Assembly: GCA_963782045.1 (NCBI GenBank)
Contig: CAWAIR010000015.1
Location: 62,001 to 126,000, forward strand
Direction of reading: 5' to 3'
Length of the DNA stretch: 64,000 nt
DNA from: CAVSRC01 sp963782045
Lineage (GTDB): Bacteria; Pseudomonadota; Alphaproteobacteria; Rhizobiales; Kaistiaceae
Both the position numbers and the translations under genes were made by a program. The notes below the pieces were generated by a model. The model ran no database searches and was not told the origin of the DNA. It saw only the letters and a program-made list of their open reading frames with translations. The stretch's first letter is position 1. Each line of letters opens with the position of its first letter. Of this stretch, positions 28,153-37,529 are shown piece after piece.

Positions 28153-29634
28153 TCACTCCCCGTCGTCGTGCCAGGTGCGGCCGTCGCGCTCGATCAGCGA
28201 GATGGCGGCGGTCGGCCCCCAGGTGCCGGCCGGGTAGGGCTTCGGCCCCTCGCTGGTCGCTCCCCAGGCATCGACGATCGGATCGATCCACGCCCATGCC
28301 GCCTCCACCTCGTCGCGGCGCATGAACAGCGTCTGGTTGCCGCGGATGACGTCGAGGATCAGCCGCTCATAGGCGTCCGGGCTGCGCACGCCGAAGGCCT
28401 CGGCGAAGCTCATGTCGAGCGGCACGTAGCGCAGCCGCATGCCGCCGGGGCCGGGGTCCTTGATCATCAGCCACAGCTTGACGCCCTCGTCCGGCTGGAT
28501 GCGCAGCACCAGTCGGTTGGACTCGAGCGCGCCGGCGCTCGGCTCGAAGATCGAGTGCGGGAATGTTGCGGAAGGTGAGCACGATCTCGGAGGTGCGCAG
28601 CGGCAGGCGCTTGCCGGTGCGCAGATAGAACGGCACGCCCGCCCAGCGCCAGTTCTCGATCTCGGCCTTGATGGCGACGAAGGTCTCGGTGATGCTCTCG
28701 GGATTGTCGATGTCCTCGGTGTAGCTCGCCATCGGTCCCTGGCGCGCCGACGCCGCCGCGATATTGCCCGCGCACCACCAGTTGCGCCGCATTGCTGTAG
28801 TCGATCGGCTTGAGCGCCCTGAGCACCTTGATCTTCTCGTCGCGCACCGCATCGGCGTCCATGCGCGCCGGCGGCTCCATCGCCACCAGGGAGAGGAGCT
28901 GCATCATGTGGTTCTGCACCATGTCGCGCAGCGCCCCGGCCTGGTCGTAGTAGCCCTCGCGGCCGCCGACCCCGATGCTCTCCGCCGCGGTGATCTGCAC
29001 GTGGTCGATGTGGGCCGCGTTCCACAGCGGCTCGAACAGCGCATTGCCGAAGCGCAGCGCCATCAGGTTCTGCACCGTCTCTTTGCCGAGATAGTGGTCG
29101 ATGCGGTAGATCTGGCTTTCCTCGAACACCCGGCCGACCAGGTCGTTGACCTCGCGCGCCGACTGCGAGGTCGTGGCCGATCGGCTTCTCGATGATCACC
29201 CGCGTGCGCGGCGTGATCAGGCCCTTGGCGCCGATCTTGGCGCAGATCGTGCCGAACAGCTCCGGCGCCACGGCAAGGTAGAAGGCGCGGGTGCGCTCAT
29301 CGCCTTCCTTGAGCATGGCGGAGAGGTCGTCCCAGCCGGCGTCGGCGGTGGCGTCGACCGGCACGAAATGCAGCCGGTTGAGGAAGGTCTCCAGCACCGC
29401 GTCGTCCTTGGCGCCGTCGGAGGCGTGCTCGGCGAGCGCCCGTCGCGTCGCCTCGCGGTAGTCGTCGTCGCTCATGTGGCGGCGCGACACGCCGATGATG
29501 CGGGTCACCGTCGGGATCTGGCCGTCGAGGTGGCGTTCGTAGAGGGCGGGCAGCAGCTTGCGGTAGGCGAGGTCGCCGGCGCCGCCAAAGACGACGAAAT
29601 CGAACGGCTCTACGGCGATGATGCGGCTGGTCAT
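28153..29634 (-). pseudogene. zwf: Glucose-6-phosphate dehydrogenase Zwf, three frameshifts
   Basis: Zwf oxidises glucose-6-phosphate to 6-phosphogluconolactone. The N-terminal nucleotide loop VVFGGAGDLAYRKLLPAL and EKPIGHDL are in the first piece, IYRIDHYLGKETVQNL in the second, AGVPFYLRTGKRLPLRTSEI in the third, and IFEPSAGALESNR to the end in the fourth. Frame changes fall at about 29160-29166, 28750-28761 and 28559-28561, each repaired by removing one base. The span of 1482 bases minus three gives 492 residues, the usual size. The catalytic histidine region RIDHYLGKE is intact. The gene precedes a small membrane ORF and edd. Confidence 0.85.
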
Positions 29635-29772
29635 GGCGGAGAAGCTCCGAAAGGCTTGGGAGATCCGGCGCCCGACGGCTTTCGGGTTCCGGTGGGTGCG
29701 GTCTACACTGACAAGCGGAGCTTTGGCAAAGGATTCGCCGGGACGGCCGGCGCCCGCGGGCGAGGGGGTGAT

Positions 29773-30660
29773 ATGCGTCCACCGCTATGTGTGGTTCCCT
29801 CCGGCGACTGGACGGGCGAGGGGGCGGTGTGGCACGCCGTGCACAAGGCCGTCTATTGGGTCGACATCAACCGCTTCCTCGTCCACCGCTTCGAGCCGGA
29901 GACCGGCAACGTCAGGAACTGGTTCTTCTCCGAGCCGGTGGTGGCGCTCGGCCTCACCGACCGCCCCGACACGCTGTTGGCCGCGCTCGCCTCGCGGCTG
30001 ATCCTGTGGCAGCCGGCCAACGATGCCCGCGCCGATTTCGCCAATCCCGAGCGCGGCCGCGCCGGCGTGCGCCTGAACGACGGCCGCCCCGATCCGGCCG
30101 GCAACTTCTGGGTCGGCTCCATGCCCAACAATGTCGGCGCCGACGGCGAGGATCTGCCGATCGAGCGCGACGACATGGGAAAGCTCTTCCGCGTCAGCTC
30201 CGACGGAACCTTCGCCACCCTCAAGAGCGGCATCGGAATCAGCAACACCGTGTGCTGGAGTCCGGACGCCACCCGCTTCTATTCCGCCGATACGCTCGCC
30301 AACGCGATCTACCTGTGGGACTTCGATCCGCGCACCGGCCGCATCGCCAGGGAGCGCCCGTTCTTCGCCGGCTTCGAGCGCGGCCTGCCGGACGGTTCGG
30401 CGATGGACCGCGAAGGCTATCTGTGGAACGCGCGCTACGGCGGCGGCTGTGTCGTGCGCATCGCGCCCGACGGCGAGATCGACCGCATCGTCGAGATGCC
30501 GGTTTCGAAGATCACCACCTGCACCTTCGGCGGGCCGAAGCTGAAGACGCTGTTCGTCACCACCGCGCGTCGCAGCGACGAACGCCTGTCGGGCGGCCTT
30601 TTCGCGCTTGAACTCGACATCCCCGGTCTCCCCGAGAACCGCTTCCGCCTGTCCGCCTGA
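29773..30660 (+). CDS. SMP-30/gluconolactonase family protein
   Basis: This 295-residue six-bladed beta-propeller of the SMP-30/gluconolactonase/LRE family begins WTGEGAVWHAVHKAVYWVDI (metal-binding Glu in GEGA), has GVRLNDGRPDPAGNFWVGSM (the conserved Asn and Asp), NTVCWSPDATRFYSADT and GLPDGSAMDREGYLWNARYGGG. Such enzymes hydrolyse sugar lactones with a divalent metal. It is divergent from zwf, and no pgl gene is visible, so it might open the gluconolactone made by Zwf; that is inference. The ATG at 29773 follows a GAGGGGG ribosome site. Confidence 0.87.
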   Translation: MRPPLCVVPSGDWTGEGAVWHAVHKAVYWVDINRFLVHRFEPETGNVRNWFFSEPVVALGLTDRPDTLLAALASRLILWQPANDARADFANPERGRAGVRLNDGRPDPAGNFWVGSMPNNVGADGEDLPIERDDMGKLFRVSSDGTFATLKSGIGISNTVCWSPDATRFYSADTLANAIYLWDFDPRTGRIARERPFFAGFERGLPDGSAMDREGYLWNARYGGGCVVRIAPDGEIDRIVEMPVSKITTCTFGGPKLKTLFVTTARRSDERLSGGLFALELDIPGLPENRFRLSA

Positions 30661-30764
30661 CCGGCATCACGATCGTCGCATTCCCCGTTGGGCTTGTCAG
30701 GACCGGTGGCTTTGGCGCAAATGGGCGTGCAGAGGGTGGGCAGGACCTTCGTGGGGAGAACGGG

Positions 30765-32168
30765 ATGTCCCGTTTTGTCGAGTTTCTGGCGGCCGGCGCG
30801 GCCGTCCTCGTTCTGTCGGCAGGCGTTGCCCATGCCGACAGCCGTCTGTTCAGCGCCCGCAGCGACAAGAGCGGCGTCACGGTCACCGGGGCCGCCCTCG
30901 ACGGCAAGGAGCTGGCCGTCGCCGGACAGGGCGGCGGCGTGACCTTCTTCCGCATCGACAATCCCGGCGGCCCGGTGCCTTGCGCCGAGCGCATCGCCTT
31001 CTTCGGCTCCAACGGGCTGGCGACCACCGCCGATGTCGACATCTGCGCCAACGGCGCCCAGGTGAGCGTGCCGTTCTCCACGGCGGCGAGCACGCCACTG
31101 CCGCCTCCGGCACCAACCCAGCCGCCACCAGCGCCGCCGCCCGCTACTCAGGCGACCGGCGCGCAGCCGGTCACCATCAGCCTCGACGATCCCAACGTCA
31201 GCATCGACGGCGTGTTCATCGCCGGCAAGCCGGCCGCCATCAACCGGCGGTTCGGCAATGGCGTGGAGGTGCTGGTGCAGCCGGGATCGGACGGCATTGC
31301 CTGCTCGCGCGACCTCGGCCTGGTGCTCTCCGACGGGCGGCGCATCGCCCGCGCCGTCGACATCTGCGCCAACGACTGGCAGGTGAATGTCAAGCTGCTG
31401 TCCTCCGGTGGCACGACCACGTCGGCGCCACCGCCACCGACGGCCGACACCGGATCGCCGGCTTCGCCCGACGCGACCTGGATGTTCACCTCCAACAGCA
31501 ACAACGGCAGCCTTGCCTTCGCGGTGCCCAATTCCGACAACAGCGAGTTCACCGCGGTCTGCGAGCCGGCGTCGAACGCGGTGACCATCGCGCTCGGCCG
31601 CAGCGCCTCCGAGGTGCAGCCGGGCGCGCCCGTCACCGTCGGCTTCTCCGCCGGAGATTTTGCGCAGAACTACCAGGCGACCGGCTCCGACGTCTCCCAG
31701 CAGACCGGCCTCTCCAATCCGCTGATCACGCTCAAGACCGACGACCCGCTGTGGCCGGCCCTCATCCGCGAGAGCAGCCTCGTCGTCCGCATCGGCTCGG
31801 CGGCGCCCTACAGCCTGTCGCTCACGGGCAGTGCCGCCAAGGCGCGCCAGTTCCTCGCCTATTGCAGCCCGGCGCCTGTGGTCGTCCCCGCGCCGCCGGT
31901 GGTCAGCGCGCCGCAGATGCCTTCACCGGACGCCGGCGCCATCCCCTTCGCCTGCGACGACGGCAGCTTCATCAGCGTCGTCTTCGACGACGCCAATGGC
32001 CGGGTGATCGTCACCGAGCGCGGCGGCGGCGTCCCGGAGAGCCTGCGTCGCGTGCCCTCGCGCCAGGGCGCCCGCTACGTCGGCCACGGCGACGAGCTGG
32101 TCGGCTACGCCGAGACCATCACCTGGTCGCGCGGCGGCAGCTATCCGGCGACCTGCCGGCCGCGATAG
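30765..32168 (+). CDS. Secreted protein with internal repeats and a C-terminal MliC-like domain
   Basis: This 467-residue exported protein has a signal peptide of about 24 residues (VAHA-DSRLF). Two related blocks follow at about 26-105 and 137-212, each with a cysteine pair and ending in ADVDICANGAQVSV and RAVDICANDWQVNV respectively. They are joined by a proline-rich linker (105-130). A third region spans about 237-370 with two cysteines. The last part (394-460, FACDDGSFISVVFDD, then RVPSRQGARYVGHGDEL) resembles the MliC/PliC C-type lysozyme inhibitor domain. The whole arrangement is unfamiliar to me. A periplasmic or cell-envelope defence role is possible. Confidence 0.7.
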   Translation: MSRFVEFLAAGAAVLVLSAGVAHADSRLFSARSDKSGVTVTGAALDGKELAVAGQGGGVTFFRIDNPGGPVPCAERIAFFGSNGLATTADVDICANGAQVSVPFSTAASTPLPPPAPTQPPPAPPPATQATGAQPVTISLDDPNVSIDGVFIAGKPAAINRRFGNGVEVLVQPGSDGIACSRDLGLVLSDGRRIARAVDICANDWQVNVKLLSSGGTTTSAPPPPTADTGSPASPDATWMFTSNSNNGSLAFAVPNSDNSEFTAVCEPASNAVTIALGRSASEVQPGAPVTVGFSAGDFAQNYQATGSDVSQQTGLSNPLITLKTDDPLWPALIRESSLVVRIGSAAPYSLSLTGSAAKARQFLAYCSPAPVVVPAPPVVSAPQMPSPDAGAIPFACDDGSFISVVFDDANGRVIVTERGGGVPESLRRVPSRQGARYVGHGDELVGYAETITWSRGGSYPATCRPR

Positions 32169-32176
32169 GCGGGGCC

Positions 32177-32647
32177 ATGGCGACCGGCGGAGCCTCGACA
32201 CGGACTGCGCGCGTCATCGATGCGCCGCCGCAGGCGCTCTACGACGCCTTCATGGACCCGGCCAAGCTTGCCGACTGGCTGCCGCCGGGCGACATGACCG
32301 GCATCGTCCATGCTTTCGACGGGCGCGTCGGCGGCGGCTACGTGATGTCGCTGTTCTATCGCGCCGACGATCCCGATGAACGTGGCAAGACTGGCGCGCG
32401 CGAGGACCGCGTCGAGGTCCGCTTCGTCGAATTGAGGCCGCCCGGGCGGATCGTGCAAGCCGTCACCTTCGTGACCGACGACGAATCGCTGAAGGGCGAA
32501 ATGACCATGACGGTGACCTTCGTCGCCGCCCCCGGCGGCACCGAGGTGACGCTTGTCTTCGACAACTTGCCGCCCGGCCTCAGGCCTGAGGACAACGACC
32601 TCGGCGCGCGGCTCTCGCTGGACCAGCTCGCCCGCCGTTTCGCCTGA
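32177..32647 (+). CDS. SRPBCC (AHSA1-like) family protein
   Basis: The protein has 156 residues with the START/Bet v1-like fold of AHSA1 domain proteins: RVIDAPPQALYDAFMDPAKLADWLPPG at the start, then VEVRFVELRPPGRIVQAVTF, MTMTVTFVAAPGGTEVTLVFDNL and a long C-terminal helix (RLSLDQLARRFA). It starts eight bases after the MliC-like gene and may share its transcript. The family binds hydrophobic ligands or assists chaperones; no specific role can be assigned. Confidence 0.82.
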   Translation: MATGGASTRTARVIDAPPQALYDAFMDPAKLADWLPPGDMTGIVHAFDGRVGGGYVMSLFYRADDPDERGKTGAREDRVEVRFVELRPPGRIVQAVTFVTDDESLKGEMTMTVTFVAAPGGTEVTLVFDNLPPGLRPEDNDLGARLSLDQLARRFA

Positions 32648-32760
32648 CGGCGGGCGCCGGTGGCGCGGCGGTCACCGGCACCGCGCCGTTGGCGAGGGGG
32701 TGGCGTGGGTCGCGAGGCGGGTCTAGAAGCTCGCCCATGACTGTCATGGTAGCGAGAGCT

Positions 32761-34203
32761 ATGAAAAGCCCTGAGGCGCCGTCCGCGCGCGGGGCGTGGG
32801 GCGCGGAAATCTCCGCTACGCTCGGGCTTGCCTGGCCGATCGTTCTCACCAACGTCGCCCAGGTCGGCCTGGCAACGACCGACGTGGTCATGATGGGTTG
32901 GCTCGGGCCGGAGGCGCTCGCTGCCGGCGCGCTGGCTGTCAACCTCAATTTCGCCTTCCTCATTTTCGCCATCGGCATCGTCACGGCGACGGCGCCGCTG
33001 ACGGCAATCGAGCTCGGCCGCAACCGCCATTCGGTGCGCGACGTGCGGCGGACAACGCGCCAGGGCTTCTGGGCCGCGATCGCCGTCACCCTGCCGATCT
33101 GGGTGGTGCTATGGCATGCCGATGCGATCTTTCTTCTGCTCGGCCAGCAGCCGGCGATCGCCTCTCATGCCGCCTCCTATCTGCACACCTTCCAATGGCA
33201 GTTCCTGCCATTCCTGTTCTACGTGATCCTGCGCAACTTCGTTTCGGCGCTGGAGCGTCCGCTGGCCGCGCTGTGGATCGGCGGCAGCGCGCTCGTCGTC
33301 AATGCGACGCTCGTCTGGTCGCTGATGTTCGGTCATTTCGGCCTGCCGGCGATGGGGCTGCCCGGGGCCGGCATCGGCACCACGCTGACCAACATCTACA
33401 TGGCCGGCGGTCTGGCGCTGCTCATCACGCTCGACCACCGCTTCCGTCGCTATCACCTGTTCGGCCGCTTCTGGCGGCCCGACTGGTCGCGCTTCCGGGC
33501 TATCTGGCGGATCGGCGTGCCCATCGGCATCACGCTCGCCTTCGAGGCGACCATCTTCAACGCGGCGACCTTCATCATGGGGCTGATCAGCACGGCGGCG
33601 CTCGCTGCCCACGCCATCGCCATCCAGATTCCCTCGCTCACCTTCATGGTGCCGCTCGGCCTCGCCACCGCGGCGACCGTGCGCGTCGGCCGCGCCTATG
33701 GCGCCAGGGACACCGCCGGTGTCGGACGGGCCGGCTGGTCGGCCTTCGCCGTGGCGATGGTCTATGCCTGCGGCACCGCCGCCCTGATTCTGCTCCTCCG
33801 TCACCAGCTCGTTGGCCTCTTCCTCGACTGGTCGAACCCGACCGACGCTGCCGTCGCAACTCTCGCCGCCTCTTACCTGGTGTGGGCCGGCATCTTCCAG
33901 ATCGTCGATAGCGGTCAGGTGGTCGGCGCTGGCATGTTGCGCGGCCTTGGCGATACGCGCGTGCCCATGTGGCTCGCCGGTCTCGGCTATTGGGGCATCG
34001 GCCTGCCGGCCGGCGTGGCGCTGGCGTTCTGGTTCCATCTCGCCGGCGTCGGCATCTGGATCGGCCTGTCGCTCGGTCTCGCCTCGGTCGCGGTGCTGAT
34101 GAACACGCGCTGGGCCATGCGCGAGCGTCTCGGCCTCACCGGGCGCACGCCGCCCGATAAGGGGTCGGCCGAACCCGCCGTCGGCCGCGCCACGACCGGC
34201 TGA
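32761..34203 (+). CDS. MATE family efflux transporter (NorM-like)
   Basis: This 12-helix multidrug/sodium antiporter of 480 residues has two homologous six-helix halves: SATLGLAWPIVLTNVAQVGLATTDVVMMGWLG in the first, and GVPIGITLAFEATIFNAATFIMGLI in the second, plus LRGLGDTRVPMWLAGLGYWGIGLPAG typical of NorM. I took the ATG at 32761 because the first helix follows after a short tail; an in-frame ATG at 32737 is the alternative. It should export cationic drugs or metabolites. Confidence 0.88.
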   Translation: MKSPEAPSARGAWGAEISATLGLAWPIVLTNVAQVGLATTDVVMMGWLGPEALAAGALAVNLNFAFLIFAIGIVTATAPLTAIELGRNRHSVRDVRRTTRQGFWAAIAVTLPIWVVLWHADAIFLLLGQQPAIASHAASYLHTFQWQFLPFLFYVILRNFVSALERPLAALWIGGSALVVNATLVWSLMFGHFGLPAMGLPGAGIGTTLTNIYMAGGLALLITLDHRFRRYHLFGRFWRPDWSRFRAIWRIGVPIGITLAFEATIFNAATFIMGLISTAALAAHAIAIQIPSLTFMVPLGLATAATVRVGRAYGARDTAGVGRAGWSAFAVAMVYACGTAALILLLRHQLVGLFLDWSNPTDAAVATLAASYLVWAGIFQIVDSGQVVGAGMLRGLGDTRVPMWLAGLGYWGIGLPAGVALAFWFHLAGVGIWIGLSLGLASVAVLMNTRWAMRERLGLTGRTPPDKGSAEPAVGRATTG

Positions 34204-34368
34204 AACACTCCGTTACAATCGGGGCGCAGTCGCGAAACACTGGGCTTACAGAGCGGTGGTGATCTCCGCGCCATCGCCCGGCCGCAAGGCGCGAAAGCGC
34301 GAAGCGCCGGCCGACGTCCCGACCGGCATCCGCCGGCCAGGGCCAACCCAGAACCGGAGACTGCCCAT

Positions 34369-34593
34369 ATGATTCGCAAGATCGTCGTTGCCGCCGCGCT
34401 CACCACCGTCCTCGTCGCGCCGGCGTTCGCCGCCACCACCTACTACGTCGAGCAGAGCGCCAAGACCCACAAGTGCTCGGTCACCACCCACAAGCCGGAC
34501 GGCAAGACCTTCTCGATGATCGGCAAGGACACCTACAAGACCAAGGCAACCGCCGACAAGGCGATGAAGGCCGCGACTGAGTGCAAGATGTAG
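34369..34593 (+). CDS. Small secreted protein of unknown function
   Basis: The 74-residue product has a signal peptide (MIRKIVVAAALTTVLVAPAFA) and a mature part of about 53 residues rich in lysine and threonine with two cysteines (HKCSVTT, TECKM) that may form a disulfide. A GGAGA ribosome site precedes the ATG. A strong hairpin follows. I do not recognise a named family, though similar short exported proteins occur in Hyphomicrobiales. Confidence 0.75.
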   Translation: MIRKIVVAAALTTVLVAPAFAATTYYVEQSAKTHKCSVTTHKPDGKTFSMIGKDTYKTKATADKAMKAATECKM

Positions 34594-34611
34594 GCTTCGC
34601 CTGATCTCCGT

Positions 34612-34640
34612 CACGCGCCGGCCGCCTTTGCCGGCGCGTG
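34612..34640 (+). terminator. Hairpin terminator after the small secreted protein gene
   Basis: CACGCGCCGGC (34612-34622) and GCCGGCGCGTG (34630-34640) form a perfect 11-bp stem with a 7-base loop, 19 bases after the stop codon. There is no U-run. Confidence 0.65.
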
Positions 34641-34743
34641 ATGCGTCCGCCCGAATTTCGCCGCGATCCGGGCCGAGCAGACATCCTTCCGGGAGGCTGG
34701 ATCACACCGACGGCAACGCATCCGTCCCGGGCGGGCATCACAG

Positions 34744-35469
34744 GTGGGCGCCACGCCGCATCTTCTCATCGTCGACGACGACCGTGAGATCAGGGACCTG
34801 GTCTCGCGCTTCTTCGTCAAGCACGGCTACGAGGTCGTTGCCGCCGCCGACGCGCCCACCATGGAGACGGCGCTCGCCGCCGGCGGTGTCGAGCTGGTCA
34901 TCCTCGACCTCATGCTGCCGGGCAAGAGCGGGTTGGAAGTCTGCCGCGAGCTGCGCGCCCGCTCCACCGTGCCGATCCTCATGCTCACTGCCATGGGCGA
35001 CGAGACCGACCGCATCGTCGGGCTCGAGATGGGCGCCGACGACTACATCGCCAAGCCGTTCAATCCGCGCGAGCTTCTCGCCCGCGTGCGCGCCATCCTG
35101 CGGCGCACCCGCGCCACCGCCGCCGCGCCCGGCAAGCCGGCCGCGGCGCCCAAGCGCATGCGCTTCGCCGGTTGGTCGCTCGATCTCGGCCGCCGCCGGC
35201 TGGAGGCGCCCGACGGGCTCATCGTCGATCTCACCACCGGCGAATACGAGCTGCTCATCGCCTTTGCCGAGCGTCCGCAGCGCGTTCTCACCCGCAACCA
35301 GCTTCTCGATCTCGCCCGCGGCCGCGATGCCACCCCCTTCGATCGTTCCATCGACGTGCAGGTCAGCCGCATCCGCAAGAAGATCGAGGCCGACCCCAAG
35401 GCTCCGGAGATGATCGTCACCGTGCGCGGCGACGGCTACATGTTCACGCCGGAGGTCGAGGTGGCTTGA
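34744..35469 (+). CDS. OmpR-family response regulator
   Basis: This 241-residue two-domain regulator begins with a GTG. The receiver (about 4-120) has the acidic pair DDD, the phosphorylated Asp in LVILDLMLPGKSG, and the switch Lys in YIAKPFNPRELL. The C-terminal winged-helix DNA-binding domain (about 138-235) includes LTTGEYELLIAFAERPQRVLTRNQLLD and DRSIDVQVSRIRKKIE. The stop overlaps the TTG start of the cognate kinase. The type is that of OmpR, so envelope or osmotic signals are plausible, but the target genes are not evident. Confidence 0.9.
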   Translation: MGATPHLLIVDDDREIRDLVSRFFVKHGYEVVAAADAPTMETALAAGGVELVILDLMLPGKSGLEVCRELRARSTVPILMLTAMGDETDRIVGLEMGADDYIAKPFNPRELLARVRAILRRTRATAAAPGKPAAAPKRMRFAGWSLDLGRRRLEAPDGLIVDLTTGEYELLIAFAERPQRVLTRNQLLDLARGRDATPFDRSIDVQVSRIRKKIEADPKAPEMIVTVRGDGYMFTPEVEVA

Positions 35470-36899
35470 GGCGCTTCCTGCCCGATAGCCTAGCCGCCTG
35501 GGCGCTGCTCATCGTCATCGGCGGCCTGATCATCGCCGAGGTCGCCACCGTCGGCGTCATCGTGCAGAACCGCGTCCTCTACGGCCGCATGAACGGCTTC
35601 TTCCATCTGGCCGAGCGCGTCTCCTCGCTCAGCCGCGCCATTGCCGCGGAGCCCGTGCGCAGCCGTGCCGAGCTTGCTAGCGCCCTGTCGACGCCGACCG
35701 TGCAGGTGACGGTCGGCGACAAGCCGATCGCCACCAGCACCGGCGCCAGCGACGACGAGATCGCCGAGCTGGAAGACGTGCTGCAGACGCGGCTGGGGGA
35801 TTCCGGCGTCACCGAGGTCGACGTCGGGCGCGGCGCAGTGGCAACCGAGCCGGGCAACCTGCCCGAGCCGCCCGGCGACGACGCCGGCCCGGTGGAGCGT
35901 TTCCTCTCCAACATCGAGCAGCACTACGCCTTCGACGACGCCTATCTGGTCTCGGTGCAGCTCGACAACGGCAGTTGGGCCAACTTCACCGTGCCGGTGG
36001 CACCCGCGCCGAAGCTGTGGTCGGACAATACCATGCTGCTCACCGTGGTGGTCATCGCTCTGGTGCTTGCCGGGTCGATCTGGGTGCTCAGGCGCCTGAC
36101 CGCCCCCTACGCGCTGCTCGCCGAGGCCGCCGAGCGCCTCGGCCGCGACATCAACGCCGAATCGCTGCCCGAGAAGGGACCGCGCGAGGTGCGCGCCGCC
36201 GCCCATGCCTTCAACCTCATGCAGGCGCGGCTGAGTCGCTTCATCGGCGACCGCGACCAGCTTGTCGCCGCCATCTCGCACGACCTGCGGACGCCGGTCA
36301 CTCGCCTCAGGCTTCGGGCCGAATTCGTCGAAGATGCCGACCAGCGTGCCCGCATGCTCGCCGACCTCGAGGACATCGAGGCGATGACCCGCTCGGTGCT
36401 CGCCTTCGCCAGCGACACCGCCCAGCCCGAGGCGCGCGAGCAGATCGACCTCGTCTCGCTGGTCGAATCGCTGGCCAGCGACATGCCGCACGTGACGCTG
36501 GCGCTGGCGCCCGATCTGCCGGCGCGGGTGAAGTGCCTGGCCGGCCCGGTGGGGCTGCGGCGCGCCATCGCCAATCTGATCGACAACGCGGTGAAATACG
36601 GCGGCACTGCCCGCGTCTCGCTGGCGCTCGATCCCGCCGCGATCCGCATCGCGGTCGACGACGACGGCCCGGGCATTCCGCCGGATGAGATGGAAGTCGT
36701 TTTCCGGCCCTTCCGCCGGCTGGAGGCCTCGCGCAACCGCGAGACCGGCGGCGCCGGCCTCGGGCTCACCATCGCCCGCTCGGTCGCCCGCGCCCATGGC
36801 GGCGACGTGATGCTCTCGAACCGACCGGAAGGGGGGCTGCGGGCCGAGATCGTCCTGCCGCTCACCGCCGCCGACGCACCGGCCCTGTCGAGCGCCTGA
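35466..36899 (+). CDS. EnvZ-type sensor histidine kinase
   Basis: This 477-residue kinase starts with a TTG overlapping the regulator's TGA. A first helix (LAAWALLIVIGGLIIAEVA) and a second near residue 185 (MLLTVVVIALVLAGSIWVL) enclose a periplasmic sensor of about 150 residues. A HAMP linker follows, then HisKA with AAISHDLRTPVTRLRLR, and a HATPase with NLIDNAVKYGG, DDGPGIPPDE and GGAGLGLTIA. It should phosphorylate the upstream OmpR-type regulator. The signal is unknown. Confidence 0.9.
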   Translation: MRRFLPDSLAAWALLIVIGGLIIAEVATVGVIVQNRVLYGRMNGFFHLAERVSSLSRAIAAEPVRSRAELASALSTPTVQVTVGDKPIATSTGASDDEIAELEDVLQTRLGDSGVTEVDVGRGAVATEPGNLPEPPGDDAGPVERFLSNIEQHYAFDDAYLVSVQLDNGSWANFTVPVAPAPKLWSDNTMLLTVVVIALVLAGSIWVLRRLTAPYALLAEAAERLGRDINAESLPEKGPREVRAAAHAFNLMQARLSRFIGDRDQLVAAISHDLRTPVTRLRLRAEFVEDADQRARMLADLEDIEAMTRSVLAFASDTAQPEAREQIDLVSLVESLASDMPHVTLALAPDLPARVKCLAGPVGLRRAIANLIDNAVKYGGTARVSLALDPAAIRIAVDDDGPGIPPDEMEVVFRPFRRLEASRNRETGGAGLGLTIARSVARAHGGDVMLSNRPEGGLRAEIVLPLTAADAPALSSA

Positions 36900-36997
36900 A
36901 GCGGTGACCTCGGTCACAGCTTGTCCCGCCGCCGAGGCGTAGCGTCCGCTGCTCGCACGGCCATGGCTGTGCCCCAGGCGAAGGAGGGGAAGAAGAA

Positions 36998-37477
36998 ATG
37001 CGTCTGTCACTCTGGCTGGCGGCTTTGTGCCTGTCGGCAATTCCGTTGGCGGCCCAGGCGGCACCCGGCGACGTCTCCGTCGAACGCGGCCGGCAGGTCT
37101 CGATCGTCGGCGGTTGCAACGATTGCCACACCGCCGGCTACAACGAATCGGAGGGCAAGATCGACCCGGCCAAGGCGCTGCGCGGCACCGCCATCGGCTG
37201 GATGGGCCCATGGGGCACCACCTATCCGGCCAACATCCTGCTCAAGCTCAAGGACATGAGCGAGGACGATTTCGTCCACTACGCCCAGACCTTCACGGCG
37301 CGGCCGCCGATGCCCTACTACAACGTTCACGCCATGGACGAGAGCGACCTGCGTTCGCTCTATCGCTACATCAAGTCGCTTGGCGATCCCGGCGACCCGA
37401 TGCCCGATTACGTGCCCCCGGGCGAGGAGCCGAAGACCCCCTATTACGTGGCGGCCCCGCCGACCATGCCGAAATAG
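36998..37477 (+). CDS. Secreted mono-haem cytochrome c
   Basis: This 159-residue exported protein has a signal peptide ending AAQA-APGD, one haem-binding motif CNDCH near residue 40, and a likely axial methionine in ARPPMPYYNVHAM. The fold type is that of class I cytochrome c domains found on dehydrogenases. No partner oxidoreductase lies beside it. It follows the two-component pair by about 100 bases and ends against the convergent ybhR gene, with a shared terminator. Confidence 0.87.
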   Translation: MRLSLWLAALCLSAIPLAAQAAPGDVSVERGRQVSIVGGCNDCHTAGYNESEGKIDPAKALRGTAIGWMGPWGTTYPANILLKLKDMSEDDFVHYAQTFTARPPMPYYNVHAMDESDLRSLYRYIKSLGDPGDPMPDYVPPGEEPKTPYYVAAPPTMPK

Positions 37478-37499
37478 CGGACCAGGAGATGCGGCGGCA

Positions 37500-37523
37500 G
37501 GAGTCCGGCCCCGGCCGGGCTCC
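37500..37523. terminator. Bidirectional hairpin between cytochrome c and ybhR
   Basis: GGAGTCCGGCC (37500-37510) and GGCCGGGCTCC (37513-37523) form an 11-bp stem with one T:G pair, in the 52-base gap between two convergent genes. Confidence 0.6.
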
Positions 37524-37529
37524 GCGTTG

